Below are positions 28,626 to 37,816 of a stretch of 64,000 nucleotides of DNA, piece after piece (the first letter of the stretch is position 1; each line of letters opens with the position of its first letter). The DNA is taken from contig NZ_BANU01000016.1 in NCBI RefSeq assembly GCF_000333035.1, forward strand, positions 89,443 through 153,442, written 5' to 3'. The stretch comes from Gordonia sihwensis NBRC 108236. GTDB lineage: Bacteria > Actinomycetota > Actinomycetes > Mycobacteriales > Mycobacteriaceae. Below the pieces are notes generated by a model, which saw nothing but the letters and a program-made list of their open reading frames with translations, had not been told where the DNA came from and searched no databases. The position numbers were made by a program, and so were the translations under genes.

Positions 28626-29318
28626 ATGCCGGCAACGAGCACGAGTTCGCTCGTCGAGAAGACTTTCGCGACGGTGGCCGGTCTGCGTCACGGCCGCGCC
28701 GTCCATCGACACGGTCTGGTGTGCGCCGGCGACGCCACAATCGAAGCCGAGCAGCTGCCGCTGGCATCGGGTCCGACAGTGGTGCGGATATCGAAGGGAC
28801 TCGGCACCCCGGCCGGGCTGCCCGACCTCGTCGGGGTGGCCCTCCGACTGCCGACCGGAGACACCGACGCCGTCGGCGAGCCCCGGCACTGGGATCTCCT
28901 GCTGTCGGGTCCGGTGCGCAGAATCGGTGTCGTCGACGTCCCGACCCCGACTGCCACGTGGAACGACCTCGAGGTCTCGACGATCAGTCCCTTCGCGTGG
29001 AATGGCGAACACTGGACGGTGTCGGCGCGACTGCTGGCCCCGCACGTCCTCGGAGGCCTTGATCTCGCCTCGCTCGCCGACGCACTGCAGGCGGGCGGTG
29101 GCCTGTCGTTGGAGGCGCGACAGACAGATCACCGCACACCGCTCGGGTTCGTCGATCTGACGCGGGTCGGCGTCGATCCCGATGTGGCCTTCGATCCGGT
29201 CGACACGATGCCGTCGGGTGTCGAACAGGTACCCGCCTGGCTGGGCTCGCTGCGGCGTAACGCCTACCGGGGAAGCAGGCGCGGCCGGCCGGCTCCGCCT
29301 ACTTCGCGGTCGGCATGA
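28626..29318 (+). CDS. Catalase-fold-like stress protein
   Basis: A 230-residue protein. The phrases HGLVCAGDATIEAEQLP, VVRISKGLGTPAGLPDLVGVALRLPT and HWDLLLSGPVRR recall the core of catalase-type haem proteins (the VRFS...DVRGFA...WDL pattern), but the active-site His and Tyr regions are not evident. It may be a non-catalytic or minor peroxidase-like relative. A strong AGGAGGAAG site precedes the ATG, and a SigF-type promoter lies just upstream, which supports a stress role. It overlaps the convergent mmsA end by 20 bp. Confidence 0.55.
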   Translation: MPATSTSSLVEKTFATVAGLRHGRAVHRHGLVCAGDATIEAEQLPLASGPTVVRISKGLGTPAGLPDLVGVALRLPTGDTDAVGEPRHWDLLLSGPVRRIGVVDVPTPTATWNDLEVSTISPFAWNGEHWTVSARLLAPHVLGGLDLASLADALQAGGGLSLEARQTDHRTPLGFVDLTRVGVDPDVAFDPVDTMPSGVEQVPAWLGSLRRNAYRGSRRGRPAPPTSRSA

Positions 29319-30801
29319 CGAATTCCGCAGCGGAGCTTCGCCCCTGCGGCCAACGGATCGTCGCCGTCTTGTACCGCGTGTAGAACCGGACGCCCTCCCT
29401 GCCGTGGATATGGTGGTCGCCGAACAACGAGCGCTTCCAGCCGCCGAAGGAGTGAAACGCCATCGGGACCGGAATCGGGACGTTGATCCCGACCATCCCT
29501 GCCCTGACTCGCGAAATGAACGTGCGCGCGGTACCGCCGTCGGCAGTGAACAACGCAGTCCCGTTGCCGAATTCGTGGTCGTTGACGAGTTCCAATGCCT
29601 CCTCGAACGACTCGGCTCGCACCATCGCGAGAACGGGCCCGAAGATCTCCTCACGGTAGATCCGCATCTCGGGAGTCACATGATCGAACAGTGAAGCACC
29701 AAGGAAGAAGCCGGGTCCATCGCACCGGTCTCGGCCGTCCACAACGAGTTCCGCACCGTCTTCCACACCGGCCGACAGGTAGGAGATCACCCGATCGCGA
29801 TGCTCGCGTGTAATCAACGGACCCATCTCCACGTCGGGCTCGGTGCCCGCGCCTACGCGCAATGCTGCGATCCGCTCGACGAGTCTGTCGCGGACTGCTT
29901 GCGCGACCTCGTCTCCGATGGGCACGACGACGGAGATTGCCATGCAGCGCTCGCCGGCCGAGCCGAAGGCCGATCCCATCAGGGCATTGACCGCGCTGTC
30001 TATGTCCGCGTCCGGCATGACCACGAGGTGGTTCTTGGCGCCGCCGAGCGCCTGCACGCGTTTGCCGGACTCGGTAGCGGTCCGGTAGATGTGCTCCGCG
30101 ATGGGCGTCGACCCGACGAAACTGACGGCTTCTACTCGCGGATCCGTTATCAGGGCGTTCACAACCGTCTGACCGCCTTGGACGACGTTGAAGACTCCGT
30201 CCGGCAAGCCCGAGTCGGCGAGCATTGATGCCATCTTCAACGCCAACGTGGGCACCTTCTCGGATGGCTTGAGAACGAAAGTGTTGCCGCAGACCAGTGC
30301 GATCGGGAACATCCACATCGGAACCATGGCCGGAAAGTTGAACGGAACCACACCGACCACCACGCCGAGAGGCTTCCTCATCGACATTCCGTCGACGTTC
30401 GTTCCGACGTTCTCTGTGAACTCGCCTTTCATGAGATCAGGTATGCCACAAGCGAATTCAACGACTTCGATACCGCGTTGCAGCTCGCCCCTCGCATCGT
30501 CTAGAACCTTGCCGTGCTCGTCGCAGATGATCGCGGCGAGATCGTCGATGTCGGCGAGCAGGCGGTCCCGGAACGCGAACATCACCCTGGCGCGAATGTG
30601 GGGCGGTGTAGCAGACCAGCTTTCGAAGGCTCGGTGCGCCGCCGCAACCGCGGCCTCGGCGTCGGTACGGGAACCCGCGGGGACCCGTTTGGTCACCTCG
30701 CCGGTGGCAGGACGGTAGACGTTGGTGGCGTCGGGACTGTCGGAGGTGGCAGTGCGGCCGTTGATCCAGTTCCCGACGGTATCGATGGTGGTTGAAGGCA
30801 T
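29299..30801 (-). CDS. mmsA: CoA-acylating (methyl)malonate-semialdehyde dehydrogenase
   Basis: A 500-residue aldehyde dehydrogenase of the MmsA class, which turns malonate semialdehyde into acetyl-CoA, or methylmalonate semialdehyde into propionyl-CoA, with NAD and CoA. Class features: VGVVPFNFPAMVPMWMFPIA, the LGGAKNHLVVMPDAD motif in place of the usual ELGGK, and the catalytic Cys in GSAGERCMAIS. The ATG follows GAGGAGTACCC. It lies 65 bp after the iron-type alcohol dehydrogenase in the same direction, so the two probably act in sequence. Confidence 0.9.
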   Translation of the reverse strand: MPSTTIDTVGNWINGRTATSDSPDATNVYRPATGEVTKRVPAGSRTDAEAAVAAAHRAFESWSATPPHIRARVMFAFRDRLLADIDDLAAIICDEHGKVLDDARGELQRGIEVVEFACGIPDLMKGEFTENVGTNVDGMSMRKPLGVVVGVVPFNFPAMVPMWMFPIALVCGNTFVLKPSEKVPTLALKMASMLADSGLPDGVFNVVQGGQTVVNALITDPRVEAVSFVGSTPIAEHIYRTATESGKRVQALGGAKNHLVVMPDADIDSAVNALMGSAFGSAGERCMAISVVVPIGDEVAQAVRDRLVERIAALRVGAGTEPDVEMGPLITREHRDRVISYLSAGVEDGAELVVDGRDRCDGPGFFLGASLFDHVTPEMRIYREEIFGPVLAMVRAESFEEALELVNDHEFGNGTALFTADGGTARTFISRVRAGMVGINVPIPVPMAFHSFGGWKRSLFGDHHIHGREGVRFYTRYKTATIRWPQGRSSAAEFVMPTAK

Positions 30802-30866
30802 GGGTACTCCTCAGGTGTGCATGTAGGCAGGGTGGAAGTGATTCCGAACAGTGTCGAAGTAGAGAG

Positions 30867-32024
30867 TCAGTACACGCGCCGATAGATTTCGCAGATCTCG
30901 TCGGTGCTCGGAACTACCGGATTGTTCTGCGGGGAGCCCGATGCGAGTGCCTGTTCGGCCATGGTCGGCAGAAGCGCGGACCAGCGCTCGGGCTCGATCC
31001 CCAACTCGCGCGGGCTGGGTACGCCCAGATCATGGTTGAGGTGCTTCAATTCGTCGAGGAACAGCCTGCTCGCGACCTCGTCCGAATCTTTGTCGCCGGC
31101 GACGCCGTATGCGCGGGCACAGTCGGCGTAGCGGGATAGGGCACCCGGCAACGAGTACTCGGCGACCGTCGGAAACAACATCGCGTTCGACAGTCCGTGA
31201 CTGATATGGAAGTGAGCCCCGAGAGGCCGGCTCAGGCCGTGCACCAGAGCAACGCTCGAATTGGAGAACGCGATGCCGGCTTGTGTCGCCGCCAGCATCA
31301 TCTGCTCGCGCGCATCTTCGTCGGAGCCGTCCGCATAGACACGACGCAGGCAGGAGCCGATAGTCGAAATTGCGGTGAGGGCGAACCCGTCGCTGAACGG
31401 ATTCGACTTCACGCTGACGTACGCCTCCACCGCGTGCGTCAGAGCGTCGATGCCGGTGTCGGCGGTGAGTCGTGGCGGCATCGACATGGTCAGTTTGAAA
31501 TCGATGATCGCTGCTGTCGGCAGGAACGCCAGGCCGGGGCACAGCATCTTCTCGCCGGTCTCCGAATCCGTGATGACCGTGAACCGCGTGGCCTCCGACC
31601 CACTGCCCGCGGTCGTCGGAATCGCGATGAGTGGCAGCAACGGTTGATCGGTCGACGTCGGAGCTTTGAAGTCGCGCATCGGGCGATCGGTGGTGGCGAG
31701 CAGCGCAACCGCTTTCGCTGTGTCGAGTGAGCTGCCGCCGCCGAAGCCGATCACGGCGTCGCACCCATCGGCGCGCACCGTCTCGGCGGCGGGCTGCAGG
31801 GAATCGGTCGTGGGATCGGGGATCACGCGGTCGAAGACGCTGCAGTCGACGCCGGCAGCCGACAGGGCTCCGGCGATCCGGGCCACCGCACCCGTCGACG
31901 TCAGAAACTGATCGGTGACGATCAACGGCCGTCGACTCCCGAGATCGGCGAGAACTGCGGGAAGATCGTTCAAGGAGTCGGCGCCGACCCGCAGTATGCG
32001 GGGCAAAGCGATGAGGTTGGACAT
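30867..32024 (-). CDS. Iron-containing alcohol dehydrogenase
   Basis: A 385-residue group III alcohol dehydrogenase. The NAD-binding GGGSSLDTAKAVALL is near residue 100; metal ligands are expected in THAVEAYVS and in VHGLSRPLGAHFHISHGLSNA. The start is the ATG at 32024 (MSNLIALPRILRVGADSL), after AGAGG. Upstream of mmsA, a fitting role is oxidation of 3-hydroxypropionate to malonate semialdehyde, or of a primary alcohol; the sequence alone does not fix the substrate. The 177-bp gap before it contains a short dyad, GTGC-GTTGTT-type GCAC near 32110. Confidence 0.85.
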   Translation of the reverse strand: MSNLIALPRILRVGADSLNDLPAVLADLGSRRPLIVTDQFLTSTGAVARIAGALSAAGVDCSVFDRVIPDPTTDSLQPAAETVRADGCDAVIGFGGGSSLDTAKAVALLATTDRPMRDFKAPTSTDQPLLPLIAIPTTAGSGSEATRFTVITDSETGEKMLCPGLAFLPTAAIIDFKLTMSMPPRLTADTGIDALTHAVEAYVSVKSNPFSDGFALTAISTIGSCLRRVYADGSDEDAREQMMLAATQAGIAFSNSSVALVHGLSRPLGAHFHISHGLSNAMLFPTVAEYSLPGALSRYADCARAYGVAGDKDSDEVASRLFLDELKHLNHDLGVPSPRELGIEPERWSALLPTMAEQALASGSPQNNPVVPSTDEICEIYRRVY

Positions 32025-32201
32025 GAGACGGCCTCTGGTCGGGAAACGGGTCGACTGTGACTCTGCTTCACCGCAGACGGCTCGACAACGGCCAGATCCA
32101 CACATCCCTGTGCGTTGTTGCACGACCTCCCGCAGCCTTCGCCAAGCACGCGAGCAAGAGCAATGCTCATACTTCGCTGGTATGGCCCGACGCGGGTCGG
32201 T

Positions 32202-33854
32202 CTACACGGTGATTCCGTACTCCTTGATGTGGTGGTAGAGAGTGCTGCGACTGATGCCCAGGTAGTCGGCCGCGTGGGCCTTGTTCCCGTGGCATATCTC
32301 CATGGCTCGCATGATCGCGTCGCAACTCGCCTGCTGCCACGGTGTCATCTGCTTCGTCGTGGCCTTCATCCGCAAGGCGATCGGCAGATCAGTGACATCG
32401 ATGAGAGTGCCCCGAGAGCGCTCCAGCGAGCGCAACACCCCTGCGAGTTCCCGGTGGTTGCCTGGCCATGAGTACGATTCCAGGACACGGGTGGCGTGAG
32501 GTGTGAAGCGGTACCGGACGCCAGGTCCCGCGACTTCATTGAGCAGATCGATGAGCTCGGAACGCTGATCGCGGAGAGCCGGCAGATCCAGACGATCTTC
32601 GAACAAGTCGAGCAAGCGGGCATTGTCAGCGTCCCCCGGTCTCGGGGCGGATGTGGCGGCTAGAACTCGCTGCGCCTGACCGACGAGCAGATTCTCGGTG
32701 AGGTTGCGGGCGGACTGGGGCAGTAAGTCGAGATTGTCGATCGTCAGCACTTCGCGACCGGGATCGTTGATCAACGACCGCAGTCTGTTCTCGACCTCGG
32801 TGGGATCATCGGTCCGCCCGTCGATCGCATGGCGAGCCCGCCCGCCAGCCGCGCCGGCCAATGCTGTGGTGCGACCACTACCCGGCTCACCCACGATCAC
32901 GCCCGAGCGGCAGCTGTCTCGAATGTCGTCGACCCAGTTCTGCACCCGGCTCCAATAGCGCAGGCGGTCGGCAGTGCGAGGTACAGCCGGACGTTGACGA
33001 GCCTGTACACGGATCAGGACTCCATCGGCGCCGTCGATCGGCTCCATCTCGACACGGGCGGTGTTGCCACTGGTCAATTCGAGTTCCGTACGTGTGGCTG
33101 TCCGCACCCCGTCGGCCAGTTGCTGCAGGGCCGAGACGTCGGTTGCGGACAGAGTGCGAGCTGCCATCGAACTCTGCAGAACCATTGCCCGAGAGAGCGC
33201 CACGACGACTGCGGCGGGGTGCCGGGCCGCGTCCTCGAAGGCTCGGATCACTGACCGTGTGCTGCCACTCGAGGTGCTCCGAATGTTCCGTTCGATCTCC
33301 GCGATCGCCGTGTCGATGAACGGTCGCATCAGTCCCGATTCGGCTCCGGCGACACTCATGATGTCGAGTACGCCCATCAGTCGGCCGTTCAGCGGATTGA
33401 AGATCGGCCGGCCGTAGCAGCTGTAGCCGTGGAGATCTTGTACGTAATGCTCAACGCCGCGGACGAACAGTGGGCGCCGGGTCTCGAATGGGGTCGCCAG
33501 CGCGTTGGTGCCGGTTGTGTCTTCGCGCCACACAGCTCCCGGCGTTGCGCCGATCCTTTCGACCACGTGATCGATCTGGGCGCACCCGTTCACCGTGGTC
33601 AGGATCTCTGCTTGAGCGCCGATGAGCATGACGGACAAACGTTCGCCCTCGATCCCGGCGCACATACGGCGAAGCACGGGAGTTGCAGCGCGGAAGAGCC
33701 GGCTCCCCGTGTCGATGCCGTCAGTGGTCGGCGGATCCATCGGTTTGGACGGGTCGAGTCCGTACTGCTGAGACCTCATCCACGACGCGTGCAGCGCGCG
33801 GTCGGACCAGAGCGCTCCGCGCGATGTGAGTGTGACTGCGTCGTTATTGCTCAT
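32202..33854 (-). CDS. AcoR/MimR-like activator (GAF, AAA-like, Fis HTH)
   Basis: A 550-residue regulator. Residues about 50-200 form a GAF-type sensor (RLSVMLIGAQAEILTTVNG; YSCYGRPIFNPLNGRLMGVLDIM). The central region has a Walker A-like VGEPGSGRTTALAG and a Walker B-like EVLTIDNLDLLP, but no GAFTGA loop, so it cannot drive sigma-54. The C-terminal Fis-type helix-turn-helix is NKAHAADYLGISRSTLYHHI. Actinobacterial relatives, such as MimR of propane- and acetone-using mycobacteria, activate adjacent monooxygenase and alcohol genes. It lies between the two dehydrogenase arms and is divergent from the aldehyde dehydrogenase. Confidence 0.85.
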   Translation of the reverse strand: MSNNDAVTLTSRGALWSDRALHASWMRSQQYGLDPSKPMDPPTTDGIDTGSRLFRAATPVLRRMCAGIEGERLSVMLIGAQAEILTTVNGCAQIDHVVERIGATPGAVWREDTTGTNALATPFETRRPLFVRGVEHYVQDLHGYSCYGRPIFNPLNGRLMGVLDIMSVAGAESGLMRPFIDTAIAEIERNIRSTSSGSTRSVIRAFEDAARHPAAVVVALSRAMVLQSSMAARTLSATDVSALQQLADGVRTATRTELELTSGNTARVEMEPIDGADGVLIRVQARQRPAVPRTADRLRYWSRVQNWVDDIRDSCRSGVIVGEPGSGRTTALAGAAGGRARHAIDGRTDDPTEVENRLRSLINDPGREVLTIDNLDLLPQSARNLTENLLVGQAQRVLAATSAPRPGDADNARLLDLFEDRLDLPALRDQRSELIDLLNEVAGPGVRYRFTPHATRVLESYSWPGNHRELAGVLRSLERSRGTLIDVTDLPIALRMKATTKQMTPWQQASCDAIMRAMEICHGNKAHAADYLGISRSTLYHHIKEYGITV

Positions 33855-34156
33855 GGGGTCGGACCTCTCGCTATCCCGACTGGGAAGACCAGCGCATGCA
33901 TACGCGATGGCCTGACATGCCGCCTGTTCCTGTGAGTTCCATCACTGGAGTTCAAAGCCAGTCTATCGAATGTTCTGCCGACGGAAACCGGCGATTTCAG
34001 GTGTACGGATACCGAACACATACGTGTGACGCAAGTCGCAACACTGAATCGTGTCGCTCTTCCCGGTACGCCGACCGGACCCGCCGTGGCTCTCACGAAG
34101 CGCTGTGCGAGGCGACCTCCACTGTGCCGGGTGGCACTCGAATCGAGAGGAATGCA
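33855..34156. promoter_or_regulatory. Divergent control region of the catabolic cluster
   Basis: This 302-bp gene-free spacer separates the activator from the aldehyde dehydrogenase. The clearest symmetry is GTGTGACG (34024-34031) against CGCAACAC (34037-34044), 6 of 8 arm positions paired around CAAGT; it is a candidate site for the activator. No clear -10/-35 pair is seen. Confidence 0.4.
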
Positions 34157-35611
34157 ATGACCTCAGTTACACCTCCAGCCACTGCTCTGACCTTCGATCT
34201 GGCGACGAAGAGGTACGGGCAGTTGATCAACGGGCGGCTCGTCGACGGAGCTTCCCAGGTGTCGGTGATCGACCCGGGGACGGCCCAGCAGGTCGCGACC
34301 ACGCCGGCGGCATCGGTGGAACAACTCGATGACGCCGTGGAAGCGGCGAAGCGGGCGCTGCCAGGGTGGTCCGCGCTCAGCGTCGATGCGCGCGGTGCGA
34401 TTCTGCATCGGATTGCCGACGTCCTCGTCGAGCACCACGAGAAACTCGCGCATCTGACCACCCTGGAACAGGGAAAGCCGATCGCGCAGGCGCGTGACGA
34501 CGTCAGTTGGTCGATCGACTTCACTCGGTACTTCGCCGACTATCGACTGCCGAACGAAGTACTGCGTGACGACGAGAACGGCTACGTCGAACTGCGTCAC
34601 CGACCGGTCGGTGTGGTCGGTGCGATCACTCCGTGGAATTTCCCGCTGTTCCAAGCGCTCTACAAGCTCGCTCCCGCATTGATCGTCGGAAACACGATGG
34701 TCCTGAAGCCGTCGCCGACCACTCCGCTGGCGACGATGCACTTCGCAGAACTCGTCCGCGACGTGATTCCGCCCGGCGTGTTCAACGTCGTCGGAGATGC
34801 CGGCGACCTCGGAGCCCACCTCACCGGGCATCCAGGCATCAACAAGGTGTCGTTCACCGGCTCAACGGCGACTGGCCGCCGTGTGATGGAGGCCTGCGGC
34901 CCCACTCTCAAGCGGCTCACCCTCGAACTCGGTGGCAACGACGCAGCGATCGTTCTCGACGACGCGGATGTCGAGAAGACCGCCGAAGGGCTGTGCACCT
35001 GGGCCTACGCCAATGCCGGACAGGTCTGCGTCTCGATCAAGAGGATCTATGCACCCTCGTCGATGTACGACCCGCTGGTGGAGGCCCTCGCTCGGCGAGT
35101 GTCGGAACTGACCGTCGGGCACGGCCTCGACGAGGACACTCGGCTGGGCCCGGTGCAGAATGCGGCGCAATACGAGAAGGCCCGCGCCAGCCTGGAGTTG
35201 GCACACGAGCACGGGACGGTCGTCGCCGGCGGCCACATGCTCGACCGGCCCGGTTACTACGTCGAACCGACGCTTCTCCGTGATGTCGACGAAGACAGCC
35301 CATTGGTCAGAGAAGAGACCTTTGCTCCGATCCGTTCGGTTCTCCGCTACGACGATCTCGAGGACGCGATCGACCGTGCCAACGACACGCCGTATGGCCT
35401 GGGGGCCTCTGTCTGGGGGACTGACACCGACCGAGCCGTCGCAGTCGCCGACCGCCTCGACGCCGGGACCAGCTGGATCAATCATCACTTCCAGCTGACC
35501 CCCGACGTGCCGTTCGGCGGAGTGAAGCAGTCAGGCCTCGGCGCGGAGTTCGGTCGCATCGGCGTCGAGGGATTCGTCGACGTCCACGTGGTGAACCTCA
35601 AGCGATCCTAG
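34157..35611 (+). CDS. NAD(P)-dependent aldehyde dehydrogenase
   Basis: A 484-residue aldehyde dehydrogenase. It has GAITPWNFPLFQALYKLAPAL, the catalytic Glu in LELGGNDAAIVLDDAD, the catalytic Cys in NAGQVCVSIKR, and the closing VPFGGVKQSGLGAEFG. The start is the ATG at 34157 after AGAGG; the longer reading from 33896 is only the control region. In this setting it would oxidise the aldehyde made by the NDMA-type alcohol dehydrogenase 99 bp downstream to the acid. Confidence 0.92.
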   Translation: MTSVTPPATALTFDLATKRYGQLINGRLVDGASQVSVIDPGTAQQVATTPAASVEQLDDAVEAAKRALPGWSALSVDARGAILHRIADVLVEHHEKLAHLTTLEQGKPIAQARDDVSWSIDFTRYFADYRLPNEVLRDDENGYVELRHRPVGVVGAITPWNFPLFQALYKLAPALIVGNTMVLKPSPTTPLATMHFAELVRDVIPPGVFNVVGDAGDLGAHLTGHPGINKVSFTGSTATGRRVMEACGPTLKRLTLELGGNDAAIVLDDADVEKTAEGLCTWAYANAGQVCVSIKRIYAPSSMYDPLVEALARRVSELTVGHGLDEDTRLGPVQNAAQYEKARASLELAHEHGTVVAGGHMLDRPGYYVEPTLLRDVDEDSPLVREETFAPIRSVLRYDDLEDAIDRANDTPYGLGASVWGTDTDRAVAVADRLDAGTSWINHHFQLTPDVPFGGVKQSGLGAEFGRIGVEGFVDVHVVNLKRS

Positions 35612-35710
35612 CCGGGTCGATACGCACCTACCCGTCCCTCCGAACGTGCCGCATGCGGTGCGGTCGGGCCGCATCCACCCATTAATCAGTCCCCACCACA
35701 AGGAGAAGTC

Positions 35711-36823
35711 ATGAAAACTCTCGCAGCAGTCGTCGTAGAGCCCGGAAAGCCGATCGAGATCGAGGAACTCACGCTGGCCAAGCCGGGTCCGCACGAGGTC
35801 TTGATCCAGTACCAGTACGGCGGTCTCTGCCACTCGGACGTGCACATCGCGATCGGTGACACCATCGCCAGGCTGCCGATGGTGCTGGGTCACGAGGGTG
35901 CGGGAATCATCCAGGAGGTCGGCCCGGGCGTCACCCGCGTCAAGCCCGGCGACCACGTCATCTGTTCGTTCACCCCGGCCTGCGGCCGCTGCAAATACTG
36001 CGCCACCGGCCGGCAGTCGGTGTGCGACATGAACGCCGCGATGCTGGAAGGTCATCTGGAAGGGCCGCGTTGGCCCATCAGTGGTCCGCGCGGACAGTAC
36101 GGTGCCATGTGCACCCTGGGCACTTTCAGCCAGTACAACGTGATCAACGAGTACTCCGTGGTGAAGGTCGACGACGATATTCCGCTCGACAAGGCCGTGC
36201 TCGTCGGTTGCGGCGTCCCTACGGGTTGGGGTTCGGCGGTGTACGCCGCGGACACCAAGCCCGGTGACATCGTGGTGATCTTCGGTATCGGAGGCATCGG
36301 CATCAACGCGGTGCAGGGCGCCAAGCACGCCGGTGCCGAGCACATCATCGTCATCGACCCGCTCCAGAACAAGCGGGACAAGGCCATCGAACTGGGCGCG
36401 ACCCAAGCATTCGACAATGCCGCCGACGCGAAGCTAGCCGTTGATGAATTGACCAACGGCCAGGGCGCCGAGTCGGCCATCATCACGACGGATCTGATCA
36501 CTGCGGAGCAGGTCAGTGCAGGATTCTCGATGATCGGGCGCTGCGGCACTCTCGTGCTCACCGCGTTGAACCGGATCGATGAGATCACGGTCAAGGTTCC
36601 CAGCACTGAGATGAGCTACTTCCGAAAGACGATCAAGGGCTCGCTGTTCGGTGACTGCAATCCCACGTACGACATCCCGAAGCTCGTCCGGATGTATGCC
36701 GACGGAAAGCTCAAGCTCGACGAACTCGTCACGAGGGAGTACAGCCTCGAGCAGGTCAATGAGGGCTACGACGACCTCCTCGCGGGCAAGAACATCCGCG
36801 GAATCATCAAGCACCAGCACTGA
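35711..36823 (+). CDS. NDMA-dependent-type zinc alcohol dehydrogenase (mycofactocin-linked)
   Basis: A 370-residue medium-chain dehydrogenase. Catalytic zinc ligands: Cys40 (GLCHSD), His61-Glu62 (GHEGAG); structural zinc: Cys91, 94, 97, 105. The nucleotide site is IFGIGGIGINAVQGAKHAGA. The long stretch CGVPTGWGSAVYAAD and the ending AGKNIRGII match the actinobacterial NDMA-dependent family, whose NAD does not leave the enzyme and whose electrons go to the redox cofactor mycofactocin. A probable mycofactocin methyltransferase is encoded at 42533. Ribosome site AAGGAGAAG. It likely oxidises a primary alcohol to the aldehyde. Confidence 0.8.
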   Translation: MKTLAAVVVEPGKPIEIEELTLAKPGPHEVLIQYQYGGLCHSDVHIAIGDTIARLPMVLGHEGAGIIQEVGPGVTRVKPGDHVICSFTPACGRCKYCATGRQSVCDMNAAMLEGHLEGPRWPISGPRGQYGAMCTLGTFSQYNVINEYSVVKVDDDIPLDKAVLVGCGVPTGWGSAVYAADTKPGDIVVIFGIGGIGINAVQGAKHAGAEHIIVIDPLQNKRDKAIELGATQAFDNAADAKLAVDELTNGQGAESAIITTDLITAEQVSAGFSMIGRCGTLVLTALNRIDEITVKVPSTEMSYFRKTIKGSLFGDCNPTYDIPKLVRMYADGKLKLDELVTREYSLEQVNEGYDDLLAGKNIRGIIKHQH

Positions 36824-36831
36824 CCGATCGC

Positions 36832-36883
36832 GCTGCGGCGCCGCGTCGTCGATCCCACTTCGATCGGCGGACGGCGCCGCAGC
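36832..36883 (+). terminator. Large hairpin after the alcohol dehydrogenase
   Basis: GCTGCGGCGCCG (36832-36843) pairs perfectly with CGGCGCCGCAGC (36872-36883) over a 28-nt loop, 9 bp after the stop. No T-run follows; it may end or reduce transcription into the next gene. Confidence 0.55.
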
Positions 36884-36916
36884 GGCGCACGCCAGAACCT
36901 TATGTGAGGAACCACC

Positions 36917-37816
36917 ATGACACTCACCGTGAGCGAACTCGTCGGTGCGGCCGGCGGGGGTGCGCTCGGAGCAGCGCTGGGCGCAATCGGCGCCTTTTCG
37001 CTGATGGGCGTGATAGTCGTCGTCGCAACGCTGATGACAGCGATCAGTCCAGACGCCGAACTCGTCCAGAACCTGGCGTTCGGGCCCGTCTTCGGTCCGC
37101 ACGTGATGTTCGCCGGCGGCGCCGCCGCTGCGGCGTATGCGGCGCACATCCGTCGTCACGAATCCGGCCGCGACATCGCCAAGCCGCTGATCACCTATGA
37201 CGCGATGTCGATCATCGGGGTCGGGGCCGGCTTCGGAGTCGTAGGCCAACTGCTGGCCCGTGCAGTCGAGCAGCTCCCGACGTGGCATGCATCGGACGGT
37301 TCGGAGGTCGCATTGGTCGATTCGCTCGCGGTGAGTGTCGTGTTGACCGCGTTGATCGCCGCGGTGCTCTGGGCGCGTACGCCCGCGCCGGTGCGCCTCG
37401 AGTGGTTGCCCTGGCAGCACCGACTGTCGTCGGTGCTCGTCGTCGGCGCAGCCGGTGGGGCGATCGCCGGGTCGGTGTTTCTGGCATGGCCGCAGGACTC
37501 GCGGCCGATGGTCGGACTGTTTCTGTACGGCGCGTCTGCGGTGACCCTGTTGGCACTGGTGTTCGGCGCGGCGGTGCCGGTAACGCACCACATCACTCTC
37601 CCCGCGGCTCTGGCGGCAGGTGTTGCAGCAGCGCACACCGGCGAGTCCACGTGGATTCTGGTGTCGGCTGTGCTCACCGGCATCGTCTCGTCGCTTGTCG
37701 CCGAGGGCTGGGCTCGGCTGATACTGGAACGCTGCAGGATCCATCTCGATCCGCCCGCCTTCGCGATCGCGGTCATGGCGACGCTGTTGGCGTTGATCAA
37801 GATCGGGGTCGCGTGA
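36917..37816 (+). CDS. Multi-pass membrane protein of unknown function
   Basis: A 299-residue protein with about eight or nine hydrophobic segments, among them GAIGAFSLMGVIVVVATLM, VMFAGGAAAAAYAAHI, IIGVGAGFGVVGQLLA, LAVSVVLTALIAAVLW, VVGAAGGAIAGSVFLAW and [17 protein letters not shown]. It is rich in Ala and Gly and has few charged residues. I do not recognise a transporter family. It is coupled to the LysR gene (TGATG, one base shared), and sits in the alcohol/3-hydroxypropionate cluster. Uptake or release of a pathway compound is possible but unproven. Confidence 0.75.
   Translation: MTLTVSELVGAAGGGALGAALGAIGAFSLMGVIVVVATLMTAISPDAELVQNLAFGPVFGPHVMFAGGAAAAAYAAHIRRHESGRDIAKPLITYDAMSIIGVGAGFGVVGQLLARAVEQLPTWHASDGSEVALVDSLAVSVVLTALIAAVLWARTPAPVRLEWLPWQHRLSSVLVVGAAGGAIAGSVFLAWPQDSRPMVGLFLYGASAVTLLALVFGAAVPVTHHITLPAALAAGVAAAHTGESTWILVSAVLTGIVSSLVAEGWARLILERCRIHLDPPAFAIAVMATLLALIKIGVA

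Noticed and set aside
33855..34156. Sigma-54 promoter next to the AcoR-like regulator
   Set aside because: No GG-N10-GC element is seen, and the regulator lacks the GAFTGA loop needed for sigma-54.
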